Assembly: GCA_015501075.1 (NCBI GenBank) | Contig: JADNYJ010000054.1 | Location: 170,701 to 234,700 of the forward strand | From: Gymnopilus junonius | Lineage: Eukaryota > Basidiomycota > Agaricomycetes > Agaricales > Galerinaceae | Reading direction: 5' to 3' | Length of the DNA stretch: 64,000 bases | Shown: positions 11,093 to 22,123 of the stretch, piece after piece | Position numbering within the stretch: the stretch's first letter is position 1 | Layout of the letters: each line of letters starts with the position of its first letter | The notes under the pieces: generated by a model | The model's database searches: none | Seen by the model: the letters and a program-made list of their open reading frames with translations, nothing else | Told to the model about the DNA's origin: nothing | Made by a program: the position numbers and the translations under genes

Positions 11093-12636
11093 ATGCCGAC
11101 TATCGCAGCAAACACCGGCTTGCGCGTTCTGCTCACTGGGGCCAATGGCTTCATCGGAATCTGGGTATTCCGCATCCTCCTTGAGCAAGGGTATACCGTT
11201 CGTGCTGCGGTGCGTTCACTGGAGAAGAGCAAGAGATTGAAGGAACGTTTTGCTTCCTATAGCGATAAGGTGGAATGGGTCATAGTGAAAGATATGACCA
11301 AGGTGAATACCCAGAAAACTGAATATCGAAGCTCACGCTTATCTCTATGATTTTCAGGATGGTGCTTTCGATGATGCGCTGAAGGATGTAGACGCGATCG
11401 TGCACATGGCTTCCCCTGTCAATGGTACTCCAGGGCCCATCCCGATGGTACGAGACCCGCTTTTGTATACAATGTTTCTAACTGCTAATTGAACAGAATA
11501 CATAAAGCCGGCTGTAGAAATGACCACAAGCGTTCTAAAGAGCACCCTCAAATCTGGGTAGAATCACGCTTTTCTCGGCACTTTCATTGACTTCTGGCTG
11601 ACTGATTTTGCAGAACGAAAGTCAAACGTGTTGTCCTCACATCCTCATGCGCGGCTATCACGGCCACAGTGGAGAAACCCACTAGGATCTTTACTGAAGA
11701 TGATTGGGGTGACGAATTTGTGGAAGCTTGTCAGGCCCAAGGCAAAGATGCAAATGAGAGATTCAAATACCGTGCCTCGAAGGTGTTGGCCGAAAGAGGT
11801 GAGTTCAATCGCCTTACGTTGCTCTGCATAGAGAAATGTTCTAATTGGGTTTTATAGCTGCCTGGTCTTTTGTCAATGAAAATAAGGCAAAATTGGTTGG
11901 GACCTGGTGGTTCTCAACCCTCCTCTGGTAAGTAATGTCTTTGATCAATCTATGCTGAGCATGTACTGATACTTACGTTCTTTACTATTTCTCAAGGTCA
12001 TCGGCGTAAGTATCACCTGTGGTCAAATTCAATGAACACTCATTAACCGACGCGATTTGTCGCGACCTTTTTAATTACAGCCAACCCTCCTAGACCCGAA
12101 AAAGCCAGAAGACCTGAATCTTTCCTTGACCATGTGGTGGGAATACATCACAAGGAGGTCTCGGATGATTTTCTCAAGCACACTTATTCAACTATCGACG
12201 TGCGGGATATAGCGACGGCTCACGTCGCTTCTCTTAGTAACGAAAAAGCGGGGGGCGAAAGGCTGATTATCTCTAATGGTACGCATGGCACTTTGAACTC
12301 TTCATAAGGTCTTATTCGACGATTCGCTTTTCAAGGTGCCATCAAAGTGCAGGAAACGCGTAAGTTCTTTTATACCGGAAGATGTTAAATTTAACCATTT
12401 GCTAATCAACTGATGGGTGAACAGGCAACTTGATTGCTTCTCTCAAGCCGAACCTATACACGAATCACATATTCCCTCGAGGCAAACCTGAACTCAATTC
12501 CACAATCTTGCTGGACTATAACGGAGAGAAAGGCAAGCGAATCTTGGGAATCAAGTACAGAAGTAGGGAGGAGACTTTCACTGATACTTTGGCTGATTTC
12601 GAGGCGAGAGGGTGGCTCGAGAAACCTGTCTACTGA
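11093..12636 (+). pseudogene. NAD(P)-dependent reductase (GRE2/dihydroflavonol-4-reductase type), three frame breaks
   Basis: Nine exons are readable: 11093-11302, 11358-11447, 11497-11557, 11614-11798, 11858-11927, 11997-12005, 12081-12278, 12336-12359, 12425-12636. The start holds the Rossmann glycine motif VLLTGANGFIGIWV. VDAIVHMASP, VVLTSSCAAI and the catalytic YRASKVLAE (YxxxK) follow, with DVRDIATAHVASL and AGGERLIISN near the end. Such enzymes are short-chain reductases acting on aldehydes and ketones with NADPH. Three places need one base more to keep the frame: the exon 2/exon 3 junction near 11447, the G runs at 11894-11901, and about 12150. The exon at 11997-12005 is only nine bases (Val-Ile-Gly) and rejoins the conserved NPPLVIGP. 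As written the gene encodes a truncated protein. All splice sites survive, so decay is recent or the sequence has errors. Confidence 0.75.
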
Positions 12637-13245
12637 TATCGATAAGATCGGGCCTCCTTCGTGTGACATCAGTTTCATAGGCAAGTGCGTGTCTTCGGAG
12701 TCTTCTCCAATAAATTGGATCATTAGAGGATTGAATGTATTTTACGGAAAATCCCAGAAGAATTATCTTGACAAGGTGGGCGGGCGCAAGGCAATCTCAG
12801 TTGCTGTACGATGCATCTGACGGAGCTGTGCACTGCAGTTACTGCATATCGGTTTATTTTCTGTTTTTGAAGACCCTCGATTTTTTTCTTGCTCGGAAAG
12901 TGACTACAACGGTAAAACGATCATAGGACATCTAGAGGTTTAGAATGTAGAAAGGGCCGCAGGTGCTGAGGATGACACGTGGGTGCCCAAGGCTCAAAGA
13001 TGATTTATTAAATTCTGTTATTTAGATAAGGGCCCCTCAATTCCAAACGGAATGATCAAAAGACCGCTATAATCCACCAGACCCGCTTCATGAATAAAAC
13101 AACCAAGTCGGCAGTTGCACGCTGCTGCTCATCGCAAATTGAAACAGCTACCCCATGATGGGGGAATGAATTACATATAAAAGCAATGATTCCAATGCCT
13201 AGAGACAACCTGCAGGGATTTCTACTCCAACTTAGCATACTAATC
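12637..13245. other. Intergenic, nothing recognised
   Basis: About 610 bases between two plus-strand oxidoreductase genes. The sequence ACATATAAAAGC (13174-13185) contains a TATA-like box about 60 bases before the next ATG. Nothing else was seen. Confidence 0.4.
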
Positions 13246-14692
13246 ATGTCCTTCTTTCCACAGCCTGCTCCTCCTCCGACCAAGCTAGCTCGTTACCGCC
13301 AGCTTGCTCCTCGGGCTGCTATTCATGTCTCTCCCCTGCAATTGGGAGCTATGAGCATTGGGGACAGATGGACCCCGTTTGGGTTTGCAGAGATGAACAA
13401 AGAGTCTTCCTTCAAGCTCCTTGATGCCTTTTTCGAAGCTGGCGGCAACTTCATTGACACAGCAAACACCTAGTAAGAACTTTGCATTTGCTTTGGCTCT
13501 TGGCTAACTACCTCATAATTTTCATTAGTCAAGATGGGGCTTCAGAGGAATATATTGGGAATGGATGGAGACACGAGGGAACCGTGATCAGATGGTCGTG
13601 GCACGAAGGTTTTTTTGCATATTGTCTCCTTTAAAGCTTCTATTCACTGAACATTTTTATTAGTATACCAGCACTCCCTTTCGCGCAAATGAGAACAAAG
13701 TCAATCAAGCCAATTTTGTCGGCAATAATTTGAAGTCACTCAAGCTCTCCCTAGAGGTCAGCCTGAAAAGGCTGCGGACAACCTACATTGACGTCCTCTA
13801 CGTCCATTTCCCGGACAACCATACCTCATCCGAGGAAATTATGGACGGGCTCCATGCTCTCGTTCAGCAAGGGACAGTCTTGTATCTCGTACGGCCATGT
13901 GCTTATTACTTTATTCTATCCTAGCGCTGATCGATGCTCTAGGGGATTTCCAACGCCCCCTGCTTGGGCTCCGTTTTGTCATTTATCAAGCCCCTTATTC
14001 CGTATTGCAGCGAGACCTTGAACGCGAGATCATCCCCATGTGCCAACATGAAGGTGATCTCCCTACTTCTAATTGATCACCATAAACTTTCGCTGAATAA
14101 TCTGCACGTTTAGGCATTGCACTTGCTTTCTGGAACGTCCTCGCCGCCGGAAAAATCAGGTCAGACGAGGAAGAGAATAGGCGCCGAGAATCAAGGGAAA
14201 ACGGGCGTGCAGGTTTCGGCCCAACCTGGGAAAGGAACGAGACTGAGAAGAAGATGTGCGCCGTTCTAGAGAAAATCGCCGCAGAGGTCGGCACCAAGCA
14301 CGTTACAGCAGGTAATTTATTGATGAACTATTCACTTTTAACGCCTTTTGTGACATCTGGATTCTGCAGTTGCTATCGCCTATACACTTCATAAAGCCCC
14401 AATCGTATTTCCGATCGTCGGTGGTCGAAAAGTCGAGCAGTTACATGCGAATATCGAGGCTCTGAATATAAGGTTAACGCCTGAACAAATCAATGCTATC
14501 GAAACTGCGGTACCATTCGAAGCCGGAGCCCCATATAATGCACTAGTGAGGCCTGCCATTCATCATAACATCGCAAAGTGGTCAAACAATTCATTACAGG
14601 GACCAATTGACCAATATTCATTATTCGTCAATGCTTTCGCCCACTTTGACCCGCAACCCCGACTTCCCCCCATTTTACCAGAAGACAGCTGA
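13246..14692 (+). pseudogene. AAD-type aldo-keto reductase (AKR9 group), frame breaks and a missing segment
   Basis: Exons read 13246-13472, 13529-13608, 13664-13888, 13943-14053, 14114-14311, 14370-14545 and 14600-14692. Landmarks are LGAMSIGD, the catalytic aspartate in [80 protein letters not shown], and the C-terminal cofactor site FPIVGGRKVEQLHANIEAL. These are NADPH aryl-alcohol dehydrogenases, common in lignin-degrading fungi. Lesions: one base is missing near 13557-13560 and one near 13604-13606 (just before the usual Thr-Lys). There is an out-of-frame stretch around 13955-13975, where about 15 residues normally present between ISNAPAW and FVIYQ are absent. The gene follows another broken reductase on the same strand. 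No full protein is possible from this sequence. Confidence 0.75.
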
Positions 14693-15473
14693 GGCGTCGT
14701 ATTTACATTTTAAATGATTTTATGTCTTACCAATGGATTTGGCAAATGCTGTTAAGAATTATCCATACGCTTGTCAGTGCTTAAGAAGAAAGACATCTCA
14801 AACGTTCCTATCGAAAACATTGCCATTAAGTAAGATGGCCGGGAGGTGAGAAGGTAGCCGAGGCTGATCAAAGCTGCCTAATTGTTAGTATACGTAGCAT
14901 ACAACTGGCCACTGTATGTAGACGGACCCCAGCCTGTCCCTTAATGGGACCACCTGCTGGTAATCATTATCATCATCGAAGTTACCCATCTCATGTGTGT
15001 ATGGCACTGTATGCAAACCTCTGCAAGTCCAGGTTGAAACATATTGGAAACACGTTATTGGAGCATCTAGCACTTACTGTGGGTTACTAAGGGCCATCCC
15101 TTAACAGCGAGGTAACCCATATCAGACCTTGCGTACAGCTGCATACCTTGGAGGGAAGTAACCGGAAGGGTCCCTTGAATACAGGAGCATCAGGAATATG
15201 GCGTAGACAAGCTCCAGCAAAAGATATACAACCAAAACTCAGTCATATTTCGACAGTAAACTGCCTCTTCTGTAACGTGCGCCACATTCCGAAATAAGAA
15301 CCCAGTCCGAGCCTACCTCGGCCTCTCTTGGCGCACCATTCGGCTCAGATTACGAACTTTCTCGATTCCTCGTACATTTTAGATCATCAACGCATATTAT
15401 GTTATTTTCGTACAACGACAAATAACTTTCGAACTACATTACAACATGCCTACACATTTACTGCCACCCAAGA
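14693..15473. other. Intergenic; possible solo LTR remnant
   Basis: About 780 bases. From TGTTAGTATACGTAGCATAC (14883) to about 15282 the layout looks like an old solo long terminal repeat: a TG start, an inner ACTCAGTC block, and a CTCTTCTGTAAC near the end. The end is not a clean CA and I cannot find a target duplication, so this remains a guess. Confidence 0.25.
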
Positions 15474-16483
15474 TCAGGATCTGTATTTCAAGTCAGAGCT
15501 GAAGAGACTCACGTTAGCGGAAGGTGTAGCCGACGCGCTGGCAGAAGCCGAGGCGGATGAGACTGGGGAAGCCTCGGTGCCAGAAGCCTTAGTAGCGGTA
15601 GCAGAGGACTCTTCTTCCAACTTGTGCTTGTGGAGGCGGTGACGCCTGCCACCGTGGCGGTGGTGGTGGTGGTGGTGACGGTGGTGGTGGTGGCGGTGGT
15701 GACGGTGCTTCTTCTGTTACAACGTTAGAAGCAAGTCGGGCTTAACATGATTTTTTACTTACAGGCTTCTCAGAGTCATCAGAGAGGGTGGAGGTCTTGT
15801 CGGTCTTGTCAACCTTCTCAGACTTGTCAACCTTGTCGGCCTTATCAGTCTTGTCACTAGACTTAGCATCAGTGGTGGGCGCAGCGTTGGTCTCGAGATC
15901 ACGAGGGGATAAAGGAGCCTGAGATGCGTCTGTGGGTGCGGAACTAGCAGCTACGGCAGACGCGGCAGGGCCAGCGGCGGAGGCATCAGCAGGGGTAGCC
16001 AAAGCGGCCTGGTCAGCAGACTGCTTCTTGTGGTGGTGACGGTGCTTGCGGTGGTGGTGACGGTGATGCTTGCGGTGGTGGTGACCGTGATGACGGTGGT
16101 GGCGGTGGCGGTGATGCTTGCGGTGGTGATGGGGCTTCACTGAGGCAGAAGACGAAGCAGACGAGGCATCAGCAGGAGTTGCGGCAAGGTTGCTGTCAGT
16201 GGGAGTCGTGGGGGTAGCAGGAGTCGCTGGGGTGGCAACAGCAGCAGCATCGACAGCCGGAGCGGCATCGGGGGTAGCAGCAGCGACATCACGAGCGTCA
16301 AACTCTTCCATATCGAAGAAATCACGTTCAGCCAAGTCATAGGAGTAAGCGTTTTGCTATTAGACATCGTCAGTATCACCGGAACCTGCTTGATTTTGGG
16401 ACTTAACATACCACGGGCAGGGCCATAACAGCACCTCCGTAGGCGAGAGCAGCCACGATAGCGAGAGTGGTCTTGGAAGGCAT
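15474..16483 (-). CDS. Secreted histidine-rich, low-complexity protein
   Basis: Three exons (16483-16412, 16356-15763, 15713-15474) give 301 residues with consistent phases. Exon 1 is almost exactly a signal peptide (MPSKTTLAIVAALAYGGAVM...). Then come a short acidic part (ERDFFDMEEFDARD), Ala/Pro/Thr-rich spacer, a long His/Arg/Lys block of HHRKHHR-like repeats, more Ala/Ser spacer, a Lys-Asp repeat (KTDKADKVDKSEKVDKTDK), and a second His/Arg block (HHRHHHHRHHHHHHRH) in exon 3. The last intron separates the Lys-Asp block from the second His block. Such runs bind transition metals, so a metal-binding wall or extracellular protein is a reasonable inference. The family is not one I can name. 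The stop at 15476-15474 is tentative: a donor-like GTGAGT lies just before it, so a further short exon is possible. Confidence 0.75.
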
Positions 16484-18157
16484 GTTTATTGAATGAATGT
16501 AGATTGAATTCTGCAAAGAAGACGATCGTCAGTAATCCATATTGTAGTGAACAAAAATCAGAGATCTTACTTTTTAATTGAGGTCGAAATAAAGGTAAGG
16601 GGTCCGGCCCTTGGATTATCTGAAAACATAAATTAGGAGGAATGTCAGAGAAAGGCACGAGAGACGACGTACTTGATATGCGTGAAGCTGGGGGGAAATG
16701 CACCAGGCACTTGGGAGAACCAAAGTGGACTTGCATGCCTTTATATATATTTCCGATTCGGCACCCCTGTGCAGGCAACCATGCCGAGGGCCGAGAAGAT
16801 GATATTTCATCACAGTTCGGAACTACACAGCCTCGTACACGAACACACCCTCAAACTCCTGGCAACTTCTATAGTTAGCTGTCCCAAGTCCCACAGGATG
16901 AAAACCTTAACTTGAAGCAGTTGTTGGTTTGCTTCCTCCATGAAATTAGTTAACTCACTCAACGAACGATATCTGTCAATGGCGTAAGTAAGGTGTGAAG
17001 CTTGTGGGATATGTCAAAATCTGGAGAAATGTTCTACCATTGCAGAAATGATGAAACAGAAAGCCTGTAGGATGGCGTATATTGATAGCATCGTCAAGTA
17101 ATGTAGCCATGCCAGCCCTATAAAAAAATCGTGCCGCCCGGCGCCCGTTGACCACCCTCAACTTCGAAGCGATGCAGTGGGTACTTTGCGTCCTCACCGG
17201 TGGAGTTGTCGGACTTTGGACAGCCAAAAAAGGATGTACAGGAGCCTTGCTCTGCCCTGCAAAATTGTAAATGAGGCTTGGGTCCCTTCGGGTAGGAGCC
17301 TCATGATCGGCAGCGGTAGAACCAAACCCTATGTCATCAGTCGTGACGGACAACCCTCCGTGGATCAGGGTAAATTCGAGGAGTCTCTCCAGTCAGCGTT
17401 CTCTCGGAAGTGGTGTGAGCACTTGCAAACAATGAACGAGGTTACATCATGACAGAGCTGCATAGCCCTGTAGTTGGGAACCGCAACGAGGTGCATCAGA
17501 GGCGCTAAGCTCGCGATGATTGACCAGCAGACACAGTCTAATCATGTCCTGTCACCCGTGGAGGCTCCAAAGATATCGTAAATGGCTGTAAACTTGCTTG
17601 AGCCTTGCTGTCGATTGCGAACACTTGACCCATATGTGTAAAGTTTCAGGATTAAAAGCTTTGCAGTATTATAATATTGGGGCATAGAATGGCCCGCGTA
17701 AACACCCGAAATGTATGACACTTTGTAATGGCAATGTCTGCCCAACCGACTTGGGTTCGAAAAGTCGAGCAAGAAACAGAATAAATGAGATACAACTTTC
17801 CTCGTTTAACGGGAAATACTTGATGTCAATAACACTATATGTACTAACAAAAGAAGATATTTCGTACCATCCAGGTTTCTAAGATGCAACACTTTTGTAC
17901 TAGTGTCTGCGAACCACTTCAAATCCAGCCCCTAGGAAGGAACGAAACACGCAAGTACATATCATGTCTGTTGGAACCAAGTTGGAAAGCAGCAAGCGGT
18001 GCGCGCGGATGAGGTGAATAAATGTGATTGGTTGATACGTGTTTGGCCCCGAAATGAATCATGACTACATCGTCGAAGTCACTGTCGACGACTTGGCACT
18101 CAGGATTCCGGAATATCCCAATTTCCTTCCTCGATAAACTTGAAATGCACTGGAGCA
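16484..18157. other. Intergenic, no supported gene
   Basis: About 1.7 kb between two divergent genes. A small plus-strand frame at 17174 (MQWVLCVLTGGVVGLWTA) looks like a signal peptide but ends after about 30 codons without a convincing continuation. A hairpin CGACTT/AAGTCG sits near 17749. Nothing else is recognised. Confidence 0.35.
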
Positions 18158-21100
18158 ATGTCCGTGATGCCAAGGGCGTCGCAGAGCGATTCATCCGACT
18201 ATTTTGAGGACGATGACTCGCAGTTTTTGGAAGCTTTGGCCAACGCCGTTCTTCCAGGCGATGTACCATTGGACGCGAAGGATGAGCAACCAAAGTCTCA
18301 GCAGTCTCAAATATCGACAACTTCGGAAGAACTTAAGCCGCCTTCACCTGCTCAGCCTTCTTTAAAGCGACGTTATAGTGCATTTCGGTACTCAGATGAA
18401 GATGAACCGGCCCAGAGCCTCCCTGCCCATATTCCATCTGAAGGTGATTCCGACGACGATATATACGGAGCAGCCCATTTTGGTGACTTTGGCGAATACA
18501 TGCGAAGGAAACGCGCCAAACTTCAGATCCAGAACGCGTCCATAGCTCAGACGGATGAAGGTATAAAGAGTCAAATTTTCAAGGGAATTTCGATATACGT
18601 AAGTGTAGGCTACACAAGCTCAGGAGCTAGTGTGATTTTGAGTTCGATACCAGATAAATGGCTGGACTCGTCCGTCTGTGCAAGAGTTGCGACACCTTAT
18701 AGTTCAACACGGCGGAATTTTTCAAGCCTACCTTGATAAAAAAGCGCTAGTGTGAGTTTTCAACATGCTAATTGCGAGAAGGCATTGCTTATCAAAAGAT
18801 TTGGCAGTACCCACATAATAACGTGCTCCTTGACACCTGCCAAGATACGTGAATTCAAGCATATGAAGGTCGTCCGTCCGGAATGGATCGTTGAAAGCAT
18901 TGAGAAAGGTCTTCTTCTACCATGGAGAAACTACATGTACATCCACGAAGAAAGGATTGAAACTACTCAAGGAGCGAAAGGCAACCAGACCAGTCTTCTT
19001 GATCAACAATCCAGAACATCCGGTTCTTCATCAACATCGTCTTATCCCATCATTACATCTGCTCCTCCTCGTGCAACCTCTACCTCGAAGCCAACTGAGT
19101 CAAAACCCGCCGCTGCTTCCTTCCTGAAGTCATCTAAACCTCTTCCAGCACCCGATCCTTTGTACACAACTGACCCAGGAAACAACGCTGATGCAGCTCG
19201 CGTACCGGGCTACGCAGCTCATGGGTCTAATCCCAATGCGAAAAGAGTGATGGCCAATCCAGAATGGAGAAAAGCCCATACGTCTGTGGCTTCCGACTTC
19301 ATCGACGGCTACTACAAAAATTCACGACTGCACCATTTATCGACTTGGAAGTCTGAATTAAAAAATCTAGTGCAAGAGGCACAGGAACGCGCTGAATCTG
19401 GGCCATTTTCGGGACATGTTGGAAAAATCACTTCCGAAGCGGAAACAGGAGCAGCAGTTTCAACGTCTGCGAGTGTAGGAGTAAGCATGAGAGGTGCTGA
19501 GCTTGTTAAGAAGTCGCCTACTTCCAAGTGGAAGGGAAAGGGAAAGGCGGTGGATGACGAAGAAAGGGTCATCATGCATTGCGATTTTGACTGTTTCTTC
19601 GTTTCTGCTGGATTAGTAAGTCGCCCTGAGCTCAAAGGGAAGCCAGTGGTCGTGTGTCATTCTCAAGGCGCTCAGGGCGGAATGTCCAGCACCAGTGAAA
19701 TTGCCAGTTCCAGCTACGAAGCCAGGAAATTTGGTATCAAGAATGGTATGAGCTTGCAACAAGCTCGACAATTATGCACAGAAGTTGTCACCATTCCATA
19801 TGAGTTTGAGCGGTGTGTAATGCAACTTCAATTCTTCTCTTCTCCTTCTCATATATATTCATTGTTATTTGTAGGTATAAGCAGTTTTCATTGCTGTTTT
19901 ACACCGTTCTCATGTCCCATGCGGACGACTTGCAAGCTGTATCGGTCGATGAGGCGTTGATAGACGTGACTTCCACTATCAAACAACTCCGGACACAATC
20001 TGGCGTTGATGGGTCTCTTCATGATTATGCAATAGATTTCGCGGAGACTATTCGTGCCCAAGTTCGGAAAGCGACGAGCTGTGAAGGTATTTCGCCCTTT
20101 AAAGTCAATATGGGAGTGGACTAATGTACCTTTTTCGTGCAGTCAGTATTGGTATCTCTCACAACATTCTTCTAGCTCGCCTGGCGACGCGACGAGCGAA
20201 ACCAGCTGGATCATATCACCTCCTGCCAGCTGAAGTGCCCGAATTTCTGGAACCACTGACCATTTCTGATTTGCATGGCTTTGGCTGGTCGACCAAGCAG
20301 AAGGCGCAAGAGAAACTCGGTGTCGTTACTCTGGGAGATCTAGCCAAGAAGAGTAAGGGTGTTCTTATGGAAGCACTTGGCAAGACGACTGGAGAAACCT
20401 TGTACAATGATATTCGAGGGATCGATGACAAGAAACTGGAATCCGACAAGCCCAGGAAATCTGTTTCTTGTGAAATCAATGTGAGTACTTTTAGGTTTTC
20501 CAGGACAGGAACTAGACTGAACACCTTGTCCTTAGTATGGCATTCGTTTTGAGAACAACGAGCAGGCTGAAGCCTTCATCTATCAGATGGCAGCTGAGGT
20601 CAAGAAACGGTTGGACGCTATTGATATGGTAGGTCGATCAATAACACTGAAGGTCATGAAACGCGATCCGACCGCCCCAGTGGAACCACCTAAGGTCAGC
20701 CTTAATTCTTTTTATAATAATTCAGCGGACGATGACTGTTGTGTATTGTCAGTTTCTTGGTCATGGTGCATGCGATCTCTTCAACAAACAGATACCCCTC
20801 ATTGGTCCTGGAGGTAAAGCTACTAGCGACGATCAAGTAATTGGGAGCCATGCATGGAGATTACTCAAGTCATTCAATTTCGACCCAAAAGAGTTGAGAG
20901 GGATTGGTATCCAAGTCCAAAAACTGGAATCCGCTTCCGCTACCTCCCGTGCACCTCCCGGTCAAAAGGTTCTTGCCTTTGGAGCAAAACCTATCAATTC
21001 GTCCACGTCAGCTGGTGCTGGGACATCAAAGATCGGTGTCGCTGCTCCTCAGCCCCTGGTTCAAACTCTAAGTCGAGACAAAGACGAAGATGTAACTATG

Positions 21101-22123
21101 GGCGATCCGGTGAAGCCCTCGACTGTCCAGTTTGATCTGCCCTCGCTGTCCCAAGTTGACAGGAACGTCCTTGATGCCCTTCCTCGAGATATTCGTGAAG
21201 AGCTTGAAAATGAGTACAAGCGGCGTTCAGAGGCATCATCTACCTCTGGTGCTGGAGCAGCTGGCGCAGTTCAAAGTAAACATGTCACATTTGCTTCTCC
21301 AGGCAAGCAATTCAACAGACGGTCCGCCACTCCTTCTATTTTTCCGCAAAAGCCTTTCAATAAAGGGGGCAATATGAAACGCATTACTCAACAACTTGCA
21401 CCTCATAGCCGTGCTGGTTTATCGCCTCAGAAAAGTGCCTTACACATGTGGGCACTGAAGCTGCGGAAGAAATACGAGAAGAAAAAGGAAGGTGTTAGGA
21501 TCACGGATGCCGCGTTGAGGGACCTTAAGCTTGACCCTGAGGTATTTAGGGCCCTACCCGTCAGAATACAACGCGAGCAGCTCGTAATGGCTAGGATCAT
21601 CAAGGACAAAGGAAGTTTACCAGAACCACCGTCACAGAGGAAGGTTTTAAAACCTCGTAAACATGACCTGCCGCCCGGTTTTGTTGTTTATCGTGCTCCT
21701 AAACCCAAGGCACGCCACATACCTCCTCCCTTCTTACGGCAGCAAGGCAAGAAGAAAGGAGAAAAGTTGTACTTCACGGAGGCTGACGATATCCAACGGG
21801 TTGTAGAAACTTGGGTCATGACATACCAACATTGGGCCCCGAAAGACAAAGATGTCGAGTTCCTGTCCAAATACCTAGTACAGTCTGTTGACCGCGCGAA
21901 AGCTACGGATGTCGGCGTTGAAAGGGCAGTCGCGGTCATGAAATGGTGGTTAGTTCTGTTGCGACGACTTTTTGGTGCATGGGAGAATATGGATGAGGAT
22001 GATCTGGCGTCGAGTCAGAGGAACCATGTGGGAGAGGCTTGGTGGGACGCTTGTCATCGTGTTCAAGAACAGATGGACGAGGTCACCAGGAAACGTTTTG
22101 GGGGACGATTGTCCTACAGATAA
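18158..22123 (+). CDS. REV1: REV1 translesion DNA polymerase (Y family, deoxycytidyl transferase)
   Basis: Seven exons (18158-18598, 18654-18751, 18808-19812, 19875-20086, 20143-20480, 20536-20694, 20753-22123) encode 1207 residues with every phase in agreement. A BRCT domain spans about residues 142-230 (KGISIYINGWTRPSVQEL, VVRPEWIVESIEKGLLLPW). The palm begins near 436 with HCDFDCFFVSAGL (metal-binding Asp). The second acidic site SVDEALIDVTS lies near 537, followed by ISHNILLARLATRRAKPAG. Two ubiquitin-binding motifs follow (SQVDRNVLDALPRDIREELE and VFRALPVRIQREQL), then a C-terminal domain in the last 100 residues (VMKWWLVLLRRLFGAWENMD) that contacts other translesion polymerases. REV1 inserts dCMP opposite abasic sites and scaffolds polymerase zeta in the nucleus. 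The start is the first ATG in frame. This is the longest intact gene here. Confidence 0.97.

Noticed and set aside
14883..15282. A solo LTR
   Set aside because: The start and inner layout fit loosely, but there is no clean CA end and no target duplication, so it was only mentioned in the intergenic note.
16976..17353. A 125-codon minus-strand frame as a gene
   Set aside because: Low-information sequence, no domain, no neighbouring exon, and an overlapping plus-strand frame; chance is likely.
17749..17769. Possible tRNA T-arm around GGGTTCGAA
   Set aside because: The stem is CGACTT/AAGTCG with a nine-base loop; no acceptor stem, D-arm or anticodon arm can be folded around it.
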